Source: Prevotella brunnea (GTDB taxonomy: Bacteria; Bacteroidota; Bacteroidia; Bacteroidales; Bacteroidaceae). From it: 42,857 nucleotides of DNA. A program made the position numbers and the translations under genes. The notes under the pieces were generated by a model. The model saw only the letters and a program-made list of their open reading frames with translations. It searched no databases and was not told where the DNA came from. Shown piece after piece: positions 16,034 through 25,206 of the stretch (position 1 is its first letter; every line of letters begins with the position of its first letter). Where the stretch lies: contig NZ_SDIK01000019.1 in assembly GCF_008016795.1 (NCBI RefSeq), positions 1-42,857 on the forward strand. Direction: 5' to 3'.

Positions 16034-17284
16034 ATGAGAGAATTTGTTATATCCGATGCAAAAGCCGAAACAGCAGTCCTTGTGGGCTTGATAACACAAG
16101 GACAGGATGAGGCAAAGACAAGGGAATATCTTGACGAACTTGAATTCTTGGCGGACACTGCGGGAGCTGTTACCGTCAAACGCTTTACCCAACGTTCCGG
16201 TGGAGCGAACATGACCACCTACGTAGGAAAAGGCAAATTGGAAGAAATCAAAAGCTATATACAAGTTAAGGAAGACGAGGAAGACCCCATTGGGATGGTT
16301 ATCTTCGATGATGAACTATCCGCCAAACAATTAAGAAACATTGAGAAAGAGTTAGGCGTAAAAATATTGGACCGCACCTCCCTCATCTTGGATATCTTTG
16401 CCATGCGGGCACAAACAGCCAATGCCAAGACACAAGTGGAATTGGCTCAATACAGATATATGCTTCCCCGACTGCAGAGACTGTGGTCGCATCTTGAACG
16501 TCAGGGCGGTGGCTCGGGTGCCGGTGGCGGTAAAGGAACTGTGGGACTTCGCGGACCGGGTGAGACACAGCTGGAAATGGATAGGCGCATCATCCTTCAA
16601 CGAATATCGCTGCTAAAAAAAAGACTTGTGGAAATCGACAAACAGAAGACAACACAACGCAAAAACCGCGGACGATTAATTCGCGTTGCCTTAGTGGGTT
16701 ATACCAATGTGGGAAAATCGACCATCATGAATCTATTGGCTAAAAGCGAAGTCTTTGCGGAAAATAAGCTCTTTGCCACACTTGACACAACGGTTCGTAA
16801 AGTTGTCATTGAGAATCTTCCATTCCTTTTGGCAGACACGGTAGGGTTTATTCGCAAACTCCCTACGGATTTAGTAGATTCTTTCAAATCCACTTTGGAT
16901 GAAGTCAGGGAAGCCGACTTGCTGCTGCACGTTGTAGATATCTCTCATCCCGACTTTGAAGAACAGGTTCAGGTGGTTAACGAGACATTGAAAGACCTTG
17001 AGTGTGCCGATAAACCATCCATGATTATCTTTAACAAAATAGATAAATATCAATGGGAAGAAAAAGAACCCGATGACTTAACTCCGGCGACCCAAAAGAA
17101 TATTTCCCTCGAAGAACTCAAGCGAACATGGATGGCAAAGCTTAATGACGATTGTCTCTTCATATCAGCTAAGAACAAGGAAAACATTGACGAGTTCAGA
17201 AACATCTTATACAAAAAGGTGAGAGAACTTCACGTTCAGAAATATCCCTATAATGACTTTCTCTACGAAGCGGATATCAACTAA
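16034..17284 (+). CDS. hflX: Ribosome-associated GTPase HflX
   Basis: A 416-residue GTPase that splits stalled or heat-damaged 70S ribosomes. The N-terminal HflX domain (about 20-130) includes GGANMTTYVGKGK. A glycine-rich linker (GGGSGAGGGKGTVGLRGPGE, about 157-176) is typical, followed by a coiled coil. The G domain has G1 GYTNVGKST near 222-230, G3 DTVGF near 269-273, and G4 NKID near 335-338. The C-terminal extension ends at YEADIN. The gene leads a plus-strand run with DUF4954 (38-nt gap) and perhaps the M16 protease. Confidence 0.96.
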   Translation: MREFVISDAKAETAVLVGLITQGQDEAKTREYLDELEFLADTAGAVTVKRFTQRSGGANMTTYVGKGKLEEIKSYIQVKEDEEDPIGMVIFDDELSAKQLRNIEKELGVKILDRTSLILDIFAMRAQTANAKTQVELAQYRYMLPRLQRLWSHLERQGGGSGAGGGKGTVGLRGPGETQLEMDRRIILQRISLLKKRLVEIDKQKTTQRKNRGRLIRVALVGYTNVGKSTIMNLLAKSEVFAENKLFATLDTTVRKVVIENLPFLLADTVGFIRKLPTDLVDSFKSTLDEVREADLLLHVVDISHPDFEEQVQVVNETLKDLECADKPSMIIFNKIDKYQWEEKEPDDLTPATQKNISLEELKRTWMAKLNDDCLFISAKNKENIDEFRNILYKKVRELHVQKYPYNDFLYEADIN

Positions 17285-17322
17285 CGATTATAAAACCTAC
17301 TACAATAAGACAAAAAGCGTAT

Positions 17323-19176
17323 ATGACATATAGAAACTTAACAAACGAAGAAATATTAGTTTTTGAAAACAATAACTGTTGGGCTGAGGATTGGTCTCGC
17401 GTGCAGGTAGCCGAAGAGGGATTCTATCCCAAATTCTTCCACAGAGTGATGTTCTATGGTGATATCCGATTGGGAAGTTTCGAAAAAGAAGTTGAAGTAA
17501 CGAAAGGCTTTGTGAAACATTCCGGTATCAATGATGCTACACTGAGAAATGTTTCTGTTGGCAATGATTGCCTGATAGAAAAAGTCGGGAATTACATCAA
17601 CAACTATACGATTGGCAGCGATTGCATCATTACCAATATTTCCGTCATGGAAACAACGGAGGGAGCTACTTATGGAGAAGGTAATCTCATAGCGGTGCTA
17701 AACGAAACCGGAGACAGCAACATCATTTTCTTCCATGATTTGAATAGCCAGTTCGCTGCTTTCATGGTGAGACACTTTAAGGACAAAGATCTCAAAAACG
17801 CCATTCGAAGACTTGTCTCGGAAGAAATAACACGCACCAATCCCGATAGGGGAACCATTGGTAACAACGTAAAGATAGTCAATACCAAAGAAATAACCAA
17901 CACAGTCATTCAAGATGACTGCGAAATATCCGGAGCAAGCCGACTCAGCGATTGCACAATATTAAGCTCAGAGAATGCGAGTGTGTATATCGGGACAGGG
18001 GTAATATGCGAAAATTCCATTATCAGCGATGGCTCAAGCATCATCAACAGCGTGAAAATGCAAGATTGTTTTGTGGGAGAAGCTTGCCAAATATCAAACG
18101 GTTTCACTGCGGCGCAAAGCGTGTTCTTTGCCAATTCTTTCATGGCGAATGGTGAAGCGTGTGCAGCTTTCTGCGGTCCTTTCAGTGCTTCACATCATAA
18201 AAGCTCACTGCTTATTGGAGGAATGTTCTCTTTCTACAATGCCGGCTCCGGTACGAACTTCTCTAACCACGCCTACAAGATGGGACCTATGCACTGGGGT
18301 GTTCTTGAAAGAGGAAGTAAAACCGCAAGTGGTGGCTATATTCTCATGCCTGCCACCATCGGGACATTCTCTGTCTGCTTCGGAAAGCTCATGCATCACC
18401 CCAACACGCAGGCACTTCCATTCTCTTATCTCATAGCGGGAGGAGACACAATGTTCCTCGTTCCGGGACGAAATATCACTACAGTGGGACTTTATCGCGA
18501 CATTAAGAAGTGGCCGAAGAGAGACATCCGCCCTATTGGGTCGCAAAAGAGTATCGTAAACTTTGATTGGCTTTCTCCATTCTCGGTCGGAGAAATTATT
18601 CGAGGTAAGAAAATCTTGGAAAATCTTAGACAAGCAAGTGGGGAAAACGTTTCCTCTTACATCTATCACGAGTATGTCATCAATGCCTCAAGTCTGAATA
18701 AAGGTATCAAATACTATGATATCGCTTTGCGAATTTATATGGGAGCGGTGCTAAAACGAGCACACAAATGGGGCTTTTTTGGAAAACCTAAAACCCAAAT
18801 CGGACTAGGCAAATGGAATGACTTATCCGGTCTTCTGCTTCCCGACACTGAAGAACAAAAGCTTCTTGAAGATATCAAGAGCGGAAACCTTGAAACCATT
18901 CAAGACGTGCTTGATCGTTTCACGGAAATTCATGCGAACTACCGGAAATATCAATGGGCTTGGACTTACCGATTGATACAAGACTACTACGGAATAAAAG
19001 AAATTTCAGAAAAAGACAATAAGAGAATAGAGCAAGACTATATCGAAGCTCGGCGGGCATGGATTGCTGAAATCCGAAAGGACGCAGAGAAAGAATTTGC
19101 CATGGGCGATGTGGAGGAAGAAGTGCTGACGGCATTTATCAACCAGCTCGACCACGAAGTGGATTACGAAGAATAG
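17323..19176 (+). CDS. DUF4954 family protein with left-handed beta-helix repeats
   Basis: A 617-residue cytoplasmic protein of a family largely confined to Bacteroidetes. I recognise it by the N-terminal NLTNEEI and the hexapeptide-repeat region. Residues of about 65-300 show imperfect hexapeptides of the (I/V)GxxxxI type, such as VSVGNDCLIEKV, YTIGSDCIITNI, VIQDDCEISGAS and VYIGTGVICENSIIS. This is a left-handed beta-helix like that of sugar acyl- and nucleotidyltransferases. The C-terminal third (about 430-617) is alpha-helical. No catalytic function is established, so I do not assign one. It lies between hflX and the M16 protease gene, probably in one transcript. Confidence 0.85.
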   Translation: MTYRNLTNEEILVFENNNCWAEDWSRVQVAEEGFYPKFFHRVMFYGDIRLGSFEKEVEVTKGFVKHSGINDATLRNVSVGNDCLIEKVGNYINNYTIGSDCIITNISVMETTEGATYGEGNLIAVLNETGDSNIIFFHDLNSQFAAFMVRHFKDKDLKNAIRRLVSEEITRTNPDRGTIGNNVKIVNTKEITNTVIQDDCEISGASRLSDCTILSSENASVYIGTGVICENSIISDGSSIINSVKMQDCFVGEACQISNGFTAAQSVFFANSFMANGEACAAFCGPFSASHHKSSLLIGGMFSFYNAGSGTNFSNHAYKMGPMHWGVLERGSKTASGGYILMPATIGTFSVCFGKLMHHPNTQALPFSYLIAGGDTMFLVPGRNITTVGLYRDIKKWPKRDIRPIGSQKSIVNFDWLSPFSVGEIIRGKKILENLRQASGENVSSYIYHEYVINASSLNKGIKYYDIALRIYMGAVLKRAHKWGFFGKPKTQIGLGKWNDLSGLLLPDTEEQKLLEDIKSGNLETIQDVLDRFTEIHANYRKYQWAWTYRLIQDYYGIKEISEKDNKRIEQDYIEARRAWIAEIRKDAEKEFAMGDVEEEVLTAFINQLDHEVDYEE

Positions 19177-19251
19177 TAAAGCGCAAGCCACAAGGAAACA
19201 ATGCCACCTTGAAAGCTGCGAAGAATAATGTTTAATACTAAATATAATATT

Positions 19252-22170
19252 ATGTTGAAAAACCTTAGTTTCAAAAAATTAGGTATCGGCATGCTCCTCC
19301 TGTTGGCTGCAGTGGGGATAAAAGCGCAGACTTATACCTATGAGAGTGTGCCTAATGATCCGATGAACACTCGCATTTACACACTGAAGAATGGTCTTAA
19401 GATTTATCTTAGTGTAAACAAGGAAAAGCCACGTATACAAACTTACATCGCTGTTCGTACAGGAAGTCGCAACGATCCGGCAGAAACAACCGGATTAGCA
19501 CACTATCTTGAGCACATTATGTTTAAGGGAACGGAAAAGTTCGGTACATCGAATATGGAGGCAGAACGTCCCTATTTGAAACAGATTGAGAACCTCTACG
19601 AAGAGTATCGCCACATTACCGATCCTGCCAAGCGCAAAGTATGGTACGCTAAGATTGATTCTGTATCGCAATTGGCAGCGAAATACAACATCCCCAACGA
19701 GTATGACAAACTCATGGCGTCTATCGGTAGCAAGGGAACGAATGCTTATACCTCGAACGATGTAACTTGCTATGTGGAGAACATCCCCAGCAATGAGGTA
19801 GAATCTTGGGCAAGAGTTCAGGCTGATCGTTTCCAGAATATGATAGTTCGCGGTTTCCACACTGAATTGGAATCCGTTTACGAGGAATACAATATGGGTT
19901 TGACCAGTGATGGTAGAAAAATATTTGCAGGCTTGATGGCAAAGCTGTTCCCCACCCATCCTTATGGTACCCAGACCACCATCGGTAGAGGAGAACACTT
20001 GAAAAACCCCTCAATAACCAACATCATGAAGTATTACAAACGCTACTATGTTCCAAACAATATAGCCATCTGTATGTCGGGAGACTTAGATCCTGACAAG
20101 ACTGTGGCTACCATTGAGAAATACTTTGGTAGTTGGAAAAAGAGCGAGAACCTAAGCGTACCGCAATATGGTCCTCAGCCTAAGTTCACCGCCCCTGTAG
20201 ATACAACCATCGTGGGACAGGAAGCTGAAAGAATTTACATTGGTTGGAGAGCAAAAGCCGGTAACAGCTTGCAAAGCGATACCTTGAACATTATTAGCGA
20301 ATTGCTCAATAATGGACGTGCCGGTCTTTACGACTTGAACTTAAATCAAAAGATGAAAGTTCAGGGAGCGGGCACGGGTTTTGAAGACCTCCATGACTAC
20401 TCATTGTTCATTGCCATTGGTATGCCCAAGAAAGGGCAAACCTTACAGGAGGTTCGCGATTTGCTATTGGAAGAGATAGGAAAACTGAAACGTGGAGAAT
20501 TCTCCGATGATTTACTGCCTTCGGTCATCAATAACTATAAGCGCAGTTACTACAAAAATCTGGATAATAACCAGTTCCGTGCCAAAGCCTTTGTCAATTC
20601 GTTCATCAATGATGTAGATTGGAAGCAGGAGGTGGGCAAGATTAATCGCATTTCCAAAATCACGAAAGGAGAAATAGTCAGCTTCGCCAATCGTTTCTTC
20701 GACAACGGCTATGCTGCCATCTATAAAACACAAGGTACCGATACCACTATTCAAAAGGTAGAAAAGCCTAAAATTACGCCTATCCCCACTAATAACGACA
20801 AACGTTCTGCGTTCTTGGAGGAGATTGCCAACCACAAAGTAGAGCCTATCCAACCTTCATTTGTCGATTTCAAAAAGGATATGACAATAGGAAAGATGAA
20901 AAATGGTTGGAAAGTGCTATACAAACAGAACAAACAAGACGACCTCTTCACGCTCTACTTTGAGGTGCCGTTTGGAACGGAGAGCGATTTGCTTCCCGAC
21001 TATGCAGCATCATATCTTGATTATCTTGGTACGGACAAGATGACGAACGATCAGATAAAGCAAGAGTTCTACAAGTTGGCTTGCGATTACAGGTTTGGTC
21101 AGACCAATGACGAGACATTTTTGGTCATGACTGGACTGAATGAAAACTTGCCTAAGGCATTGGCATTGCTCAAAGATCTTGTTGAAAACGCAAAAGTTGA
21201 TAAGGAGGCATGGAGCAAGGCGGTAGATTTGATGCTCAAGTATCGTAAGGATAATAAAGCGAACCAAGGTCAAAACTTCAACGCTTTGTTCGACTACGGA
21301 ATGTATGGACCCTATAACTCTACACGAAACATCCTTAGCGAGGAGCAATTGAAGAACATGGATCCGCAGAAGCTCCTTAATTCCTTAAAAGAGCTAAAGA
21401 ACTACAAGCAGACCGTGCTCTATTATGGTCCATCCACCCTTGATGAGCTGAACAAACTGATAACCAAGACTATTAAGGCTCCCAAGAAGTTTAAGCCCAT
21501 TCCTGAAAGCAAGCGTTACACAACTCAAACAACTCCTAAGGACGAAATACTTCTTGCACCTTACGATGCTAAGAATATCTATCTCGTGCAGTTCCATAAT
21601 GAGAACAAGGAATGGACTGCCGACAACGCAGCAACCATCGCTCTCTTCAACGAATACTTCGGTGGAGGTATGAATGCCATTGTTTTCCAAGAGCTGCGCG
21701 AAGCACGTGGTTTGGCATATTCCGCAAGTGCAAGATATCGTCAGCCCAGTCGTTTGGGAGACAAGGAGAGTTTCTATACTTATATCATTACACAGAACGA
21801 CAAGATGATGGACTGTGTTAAACAGTTCAACGAACTACTCAACAACGTTCCGGTTCGGCAGGCTAACTTCGACTTGGCCAAGCAAAGTCTCATGAAGAGC
21901 CTCGCGTCAGCTCGTACTACCAAGTTCTCTATTCTCAGTGCCTATATGGCTGCACAAAAGTTAGGGCTTGACTACAGTTTAAGCGAAAAGATTTACAAGG
22001 AAATTCCACAAATCAAGCTTCAAGACATTATCGACTTCGAGAAGGCAAACATGGCTGACAAACCTTGCAAGTATCTCATCCTTGGTAATGAAAAGGAACT
22101 TGACATCAAGGCATTGGAAAAGATAGCTCCCATCAGGCGTGTGACGACCGAGGAAATCTTTGGCTACTAA
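19252..22170 (+). CDS. M16 family zinc metalloprotease (pitrilysin/insulinase type)
   Basis: An exported peptidase of about 972 residues, with a signal peptide (hydrophobic core GMLLLLAAVGI, cut after IKA). The inverted zinc motif HYLEH is near residues 84-88 in AHYLEHIMFKGTEKF. The third zinc ligand is probably a Glu in the ELESVYEEYN segment near 203-212. The HxxEH-to-Glu spacing is longer than usual because a helical insert follows the motif. A second, inactive M16 repeat covers roughly 520-970 (ARGLAYSASARYR near 830). Likely a periplasmic or surface protease of peptides. I prefer ATG 19252, which gives a normal signal peptide; ATG 19228 would add eight residues. Confidence 0.92.
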   Translation: MLKNLSFKKLGIGMLLLLAAVGIKAQTYTYESVPNDPMNTRIYTLKNGLKIYLSVNKEKPRIQTYIAVRTGSRNDPAETTGLAHYLEHIMFKGTEKFGTSNMEAERPYLKQIENLYEEYRHITDPAKRKVWYAKIDSVSQLAAKYNIPNEYDKLMASIGSKGTNAYTSNDVTCYVENIPSNEVESWARVQADRFQNMIVRGFHTELESVYEEYNMGLTSDGRKIFAGLMAKLFPTHPYGTQTTIGRGEHLKNPSITNIMKYYKRYYVPNNIAICMSGDLDPDKTVATIEKYFGSWKKSENLSVPQYGPQPKFTAPVDTTIVGQEAERIYIGWRAKAGNSLQSDTLNIISELLNNGRAGLYDLNLNQKMKVQGAGTGFEDLHDYSLFIAIGMPKKGQTLQEVRDLLLEEIGKLKRGEFSDDLLPSVINNYKRSYYKNLDNNQFRAKAFVNSFINDVDWKQEVGKINRISKITKGEIVSFANRFFDNGYAAIYKTQGTDTTIQKVEKPKITPIPTNNDKRSAFLEEIANHKVEPIQPSFVDFKKDMTIGKMKNGWKVLYKQNKQDDLFTLYFEVPFGTESDLLPDYAASYLDYLGTDKMTNDQIKQEFYKLACDYRFGQTNDETFLVMTGLNENLPKALALLKDLVENAKVDKEAWSKAVDLMLKYRKDNKANQGQNFNALFDYGMYGPYNSTRNILSEEQLKNMDPQKLLNSLKELKNYKQTVLYYGPSTLDELNKLITKTIKAPKKFKPIPESKRYTTQTTPKDEILLAPYDAKNIYLVQFHNENKEWTADNAATIALFNEYFGGGMNAIVFQELREARGLAYSASARYRQPSRLGDKESFYTYIITQNDKMMDCVKQFNELLNNVPVRQANFDLAKQSLMKSLASARTTKFSILSAYMAAQKLGLDYSLSEKIYKEIPQIKLQDIIDFEKANMADKPCKYLILGNEKELDIKALEKIAPIRRVTTEEIFGY

Positions 22171-22183
22171 AAACAAGTTGTGT

Positions 22184-22226
22184 GTCGATTTCCGAAAATG
22201 GCATAATCCTTGTCTTCGGAATCGAC
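22184..22226 (+). terminator. Hairpin after the M16 protease gene
   Basis: GTCGATTTCCGAA (22184-22196) pairs with TTCGGAATCGAC (22215-22226), 12 bp with one bulged T. It begins 14 nt after the stop. No T-tract follows, so it may stabilise a 3' end or be a weak terminator. Confidence 0.5.
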
Positions 22227-22279
22227 ATCACGACTAAAAGAAATAAATACAAAAACATTATATCAACAACTAATAAAAT

Positions 22280-22341
22280 CCTGATACCATGTGCCGTGCG
22301 GAAGGAAAACTTCCGAACGGAACAAGTATCAGGTATTTTTG
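22280..22341 (+). promoter_or_regulatory. Nested stem-loop and TATTTTTG box at the fumarase start
   Basis: An outer helix CCTGATAC (22280-22287) with GTATCAGG (22326-22333) encloses an inner helix CCGTGCGGAAG (22294-22304) with CTTCCGAACGG (22310-22320), loop GAAAA. Directly after comes TATTTTTG (22334-22341), then the ATG at 22345. The same bases can be read as a terminator-like hairpin plus U-rich tail, or as a -7 box that would give a nearly leaderless mRNA. Confidence 0.55.
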
Positions 22342-22344
22342 TTT

Positions 22345-23988
22345 ATGACAGACTTTAAGTATGCCCCAATGTTCCAGTTGGGTAAGGACGACACGGAATA
22401 CAGACTGCTTTCCAAGGAAGGAGTTTCCGTGGCAAATTTTGAAGGTAAAGAGATAGTGAAAGTTTCTCCACAGGCTCTGACTTTATTGGCACAACAGGCT
22501 TTTCACGACTGCGAATTTTTGCTTCGTCGCGCCCATAACGAGCAAGTAGCGAATATTTTGAAGGATGAGGACGCATCAGAAAATGATAAATATGTAGCCC
22601 TCCAATTTCTCCGCAATGCCGAGACAGCGGCAAAGGGAGTGCTCCCCTTCTGTCAAGACACCGGAACGGCCATCATACACGGCGAAAAAGGTCAGCAAGT
22701 GTGGACAGGATTCGAAGACGAAGAGGCACTATCGCGTGGAGTGTTCAACACATTCACGCAAGAGAGTTTGCGTTATTCACAGAACGCTCCATTGAATATG
22801 TATGATGAGGTGAACACGAAATGCAACCTTCCGGCACAAATCGACATCGAGGCAACCGAAGGGGCTGAATATAAATTCGTCATGGTGGCAAAAGGCGGTG
22901 GCTCTGCGAACAAAACTTACTTTTATCCAATGACAAAGGCAACCATACAGAACGAAGGAACGTTGATTCCTTTCTTGGTGGAAAAGATGAAAAGCCTCGG
23001 CACTGCGGCATGTCCGCCTTACCATATTTGTTTTGTTATCGGTGGAACTTCTGCGGAAAAGAACCTCCTCACCGTAAAACTTGGCAGCATCAAGTATTAC
23101 GACAACCTTCCCATCACGGGCGATGAGACCGGACGAGCTTTCCGCGATCTCGACTTGGAAGAGAAATTGTTGAATGAAGCTCATAAAATCGGACTTGGAG
23201 CTCAGTTTGGAGGGAAGTATTTGGCACACGACATTCGTGTCATTCGCCTGCCGCGACACGGCGCGAGCTGTCCCATTGGTATGGGGGTTTCGTGTTCGGC
23301 TGACCGTAACATAAAAGGGAAAATAAACAAAGACGGGATTTGGCTTGAAAAGATGGACACAAATCCCGGAGAACTCATTCCGGAGGAATATCGCAAGCCG
23401 GGAGAAGGAGGAAAAGGCATTGAAATCGATTTAAACAAAGGCATCGACACCGTTCGTGCAGAACTGAGTAAATATCCGGTATCTACTCGCGTAAACCTCA
23501 AAGGAACCATCATTGTGGCTCGCGATATAGCTCATGCGAAGCTCAAAGCACGTTTAGACGCGGGCGAAGACTTACCAAGCTATTTCAAAGACTATCCCGT
23601 GCTCTACGCCGGTCCGGCAAAGACTCCCAATGGCTTGCCTTGTGGTTCCATGGGACCGACCACGGCCAACCGCATGGATCCATATGTGGAAGAATTTCAG
23701 GCTCATGGAGGTTCTCTGGTGATGATTGCGAAAGGCAATCGCACACAGGTCGTTACCGATGCTTGTAAGAAGCATGGCGGATTCTATCTCGGAACGATCG
23801 GTGGTGTGGCAGCAGTCTTGTCGAAAAGCAGTATCAAAAGCATAGAATGTGTTGAATATCCGGAACTCGGTATGGAAGCTGTATGGAAAATAGACGTGGA
23901 AGATTTTCCGGCATTTATTCTTGTTGACGACAAGGGCAACGACTTTTTCAAACAGCTGAAGCCTTGGACGGGATGTCCGAAACGATAA
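22345..23988 (+). CDS. fum: Class I fumarate hydratase (iron-sulfur, FumA/FumB type)
   Basis: Interconverts fumarate and (S)-malate using an oxygen-sensitive 4Fe-4S cluster; in Bacteroidales it serves the reductive branch towards succinate. The 547-residue chain is one fused alpha+beta subunit. The N-terminal domain carries PFCQDTGTA (about residue 102), the first cluster cysteine. Later conserved parts are [35 protein letters not shown] and, in the C-terminal domain, [15 protein letters not shown]. The start is the ATG at 22345, giving [13 protein letters not shown], as in the family. The upstream in-frame GTG at 22291 lies inside a strong stem-loop and is rejected. Confidence 0.95.
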   Translation: MTDFKYAPMFQLGKDDTEYRLLSKEGVSVANFEGKEIVKVSPQALTLLAQQAFHDCEFLLRRAHNEQVANILKDEDASENDKYVALQFLRNAETAAKGVLPFCQDTGTAIIHGEKGQQVWTGFEDEEALSRGVFNTFTQESLRYSQNAPLNMYDEVNTKCNLPAQIDIEATEGAEYKFVMVAKGGGSANKTYFYPMTKATIQNEGTLIPFLVEKMKSLGTAACPPYHICFVIGGTSAEKNLLTVKLGSIKYYDNLPITGDETGRAFRDLDLEEKLLNEAHKIGLGAQFGGKYLAHDIRVIRLPRHGASCPIGMGVSCSADRNIKGKINKDGIWLEKMDTNPGELIPEEYRKPGEGGKGIEIDLNKGIDTVRAELSKYPVSTRVNLKGTIIVARDIAHAKLKARLDAGEDLPSYFKDYPVLYAGPAKTPNGLPCGSMGPTTANRMDPYVEEFQAHGGSLVMIAKGNRTQVVTDACKKHGGFYLGTIGGVAAVLSKSSIKSIECVEYPELGMEAVWKIDVEDFPAFILVDDKGNDFFKQLKPWTGCPKR

Positions 23989-24006
23989 TCATCGTTTATA
24001 GCCCTA

Positions 24007-24043
24007 CGCAAAGGTGTCAATCTGATAGGTTGGCATCTTTGCG
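24007..24043 (+). terminator. Strong 14-bp hairpin after fumarase
   Basis: CGCAAAGGTGTCAA (24007-24020) pairs over its whole length, with two G-U pairs, with TTGGCATCTTTGCG (24030-24043). The loop is 9 nt. It lies 19 nt after the stop. There is no T-tract, so termination may need a factor. Confidence 0.6.
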
Positions 24044-24236
24044 GAAATGGGATAAAGGATAAGGATTTCTATTTACCGGCTCGCTATTCTCAACTTTCTT
24101 ATCGCGAACAGGGAAGCAGTCAGTTGATGGCACGCATCAGTTTTCTTGAAAAACGCATATACCTGCGAGCTTTCCATTCCCAATTATGAGAAGCGAAAAA
24201 GGCTTACCGAACTGCAGTGTTCATCTATAGATTTAG

Positions 24237-24355
24237 AAAAGCTTAGCTATTGCAATGCAAAAGCTAAGCTTTCGGGCTTTAAAAGCTAAGCTTTTGCATT
24301 GCAATAGCTAAGCTTTTAAAATCGCACTCGTATTCATCTGATTTACAATAGGTTG
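24237..24355 (+). repeat. Dispersed hairpin element, locus 3: 36-bp near-perfect inverted repeat
   Basis: 24237-24272 is the inverted copy of 24282-24317 with a single mismatch over 36 bp and a 9-nt loop (CGGGCTTTA). Each arm contains two GCTWAGC units separated by ATTGCAATGCAA. The right flank (TTTTAAAATCGCAC, then TTCATCTGATTTACAATA) matches the flank of locus 1 read on the minus strand. It sits between convergent fumarase and the beta-barrel gene. Confidence 0.9.
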
Positions 24356-24433
24356 CAGGCGGCAAAAAATCATCTGCTTTGGGCGTGATTTTTCCTTTGA
24401 ACAACTTGCAAAAAAGCTTGTGTGGCAGCTTGG

Positions 24434-25126
24434 TCAAAGGTCGAATTTATAACCTACGGTAAGCGTTATCATTCTGTTTTTTCCATTTAAGAAATTCATG
24501 ACTTTGGTAAGTCCAAATACGTAACGTGCGTCTAACACCACATTCTGATATTCATAGCTCAGGCCGAGTGGTACGGATAGAACAAATTCCTTGAAAGCCT
24601 CTTTGGAAAGATCTCCTGAAAGAACTTCATTCTCAGTAAAAGTTCTTTTACCTTCCTTGTCCACCGTGTAAGTTTGAAATTCAAACTTAGTATTGCCGTT
24701 GAGCATAAATGAAGGCTGTAAGCCTATATTCACTGCCAATCCGTTTACTACAAAGAAGTGAGCGGTGAGCGGGAGGTCAAGATAATTCAGTCTGTAATTG
24801 GCATCATGGAAGATTGTGCCCTTCCCCTTGTCATCTACTCCTAAATCTTTGTCATCGTAAGCCCATCCGGCTTGTGTGTAATTTAGTCCTGCCGATATTG
24901 CCAAGCAGTCGGAACTTTGGTATCTTACTTCCACACCGCCTACAAATCCAGAACGAAAAGTAGAGTTGGAAGAACTTTCTCCGTTCATCGTTTGAATATA
25001 ATTATTTGTTGAATTGGAAATGCTTACTCCCACATGAGGAATAAGCGACCATGTACAAGGGTCAGATTGTGCCATGGACGTGATGGCTAAGGCAGAGCCA
25101 AAAAGAAATAAAAAAAGACGTTTCAT
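24434..25126 (-). CDS. Small outer membrane beta-barrel protein (porin-like)
   Basis: A 230-residue precursor with a short signal peptide (cut after SMA). The mature part has alternating strands typical of eight-stranded Bacteroidetes barrels (WSLIPHVGVSI, FVGGVEVRYQ, AISAGLNYTQ, LDLPLTAHFFV, NIGLQPSF, SVPLGLSYEYQN). It ends with TVGYKFDL. The LNYLDLPLTA motif is characteristic of the PorT-like/OMP_b-brl_2 group. Function is unknown. The ATG lies inside a 13-bp perfect hairpin (25117-25154), and codons 4 onward (L-F-L-F-L-F) are the T-tract of that hairpin. No promoter box is obvious in the 80 nt from bipA, so expression may depend on read-through. Confidence 0.85.
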   Translation of the reverse strand: MKRLFLFLFGSALAITSMAQSDPCTWSLIPHVGVSISNSTNNYIQTMNGESSSNSTFRSGFVGGVEVRYQSSDCLAISAGLNYTQAGWAYDDKDLGVDDKGKGTIFHDANYRLNYLDLPLTAHFFVVNGLAVNIGLQPSFMLNGNTKFEFQTYTVDKEGKRTFTENEVLSGDLSKEAFKEFVLSVPLGLSYEYQNVVLDARYVFGLTKVMNFLNGKNRMITLTVGYKFDL

Positions 25127-25154
25127 AAGTTATTATGTTTTCTTATGAAACGTC
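25111..25154 (-). terminator. Intrinsic terminator of bipA overlapping the next start codon
   Basis: On the minus strand GACGTTTCATAAG (25154-25142) pairs perfectly over 13 bp with CTTATGAAACGTC (25129-25117), loop 12 nt, followed by seven T residues. It has the form of a classical intrinsic terminator, 53 nt after the bipA stop. Its 3' arm contains the ATG (25126-25124) of the downstream beta-barrel gene. Confidence 0.8.
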
Positions 25155-25206
25155 ATCATCGTATGTTTATTGCTATTTTCGGTTGTTTTTTTCTGAGGCA
25201 AATGCC

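Larger units (their letters stand above)
23989..24433. other. Non-coding gap between convergent genes
   Basis: It holds the fumarase 3' hairpin (24007-24043) and hairpin element locus 3 (24237-24355). I see nothing specific in 24044-24230. Confidence 0.6.
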
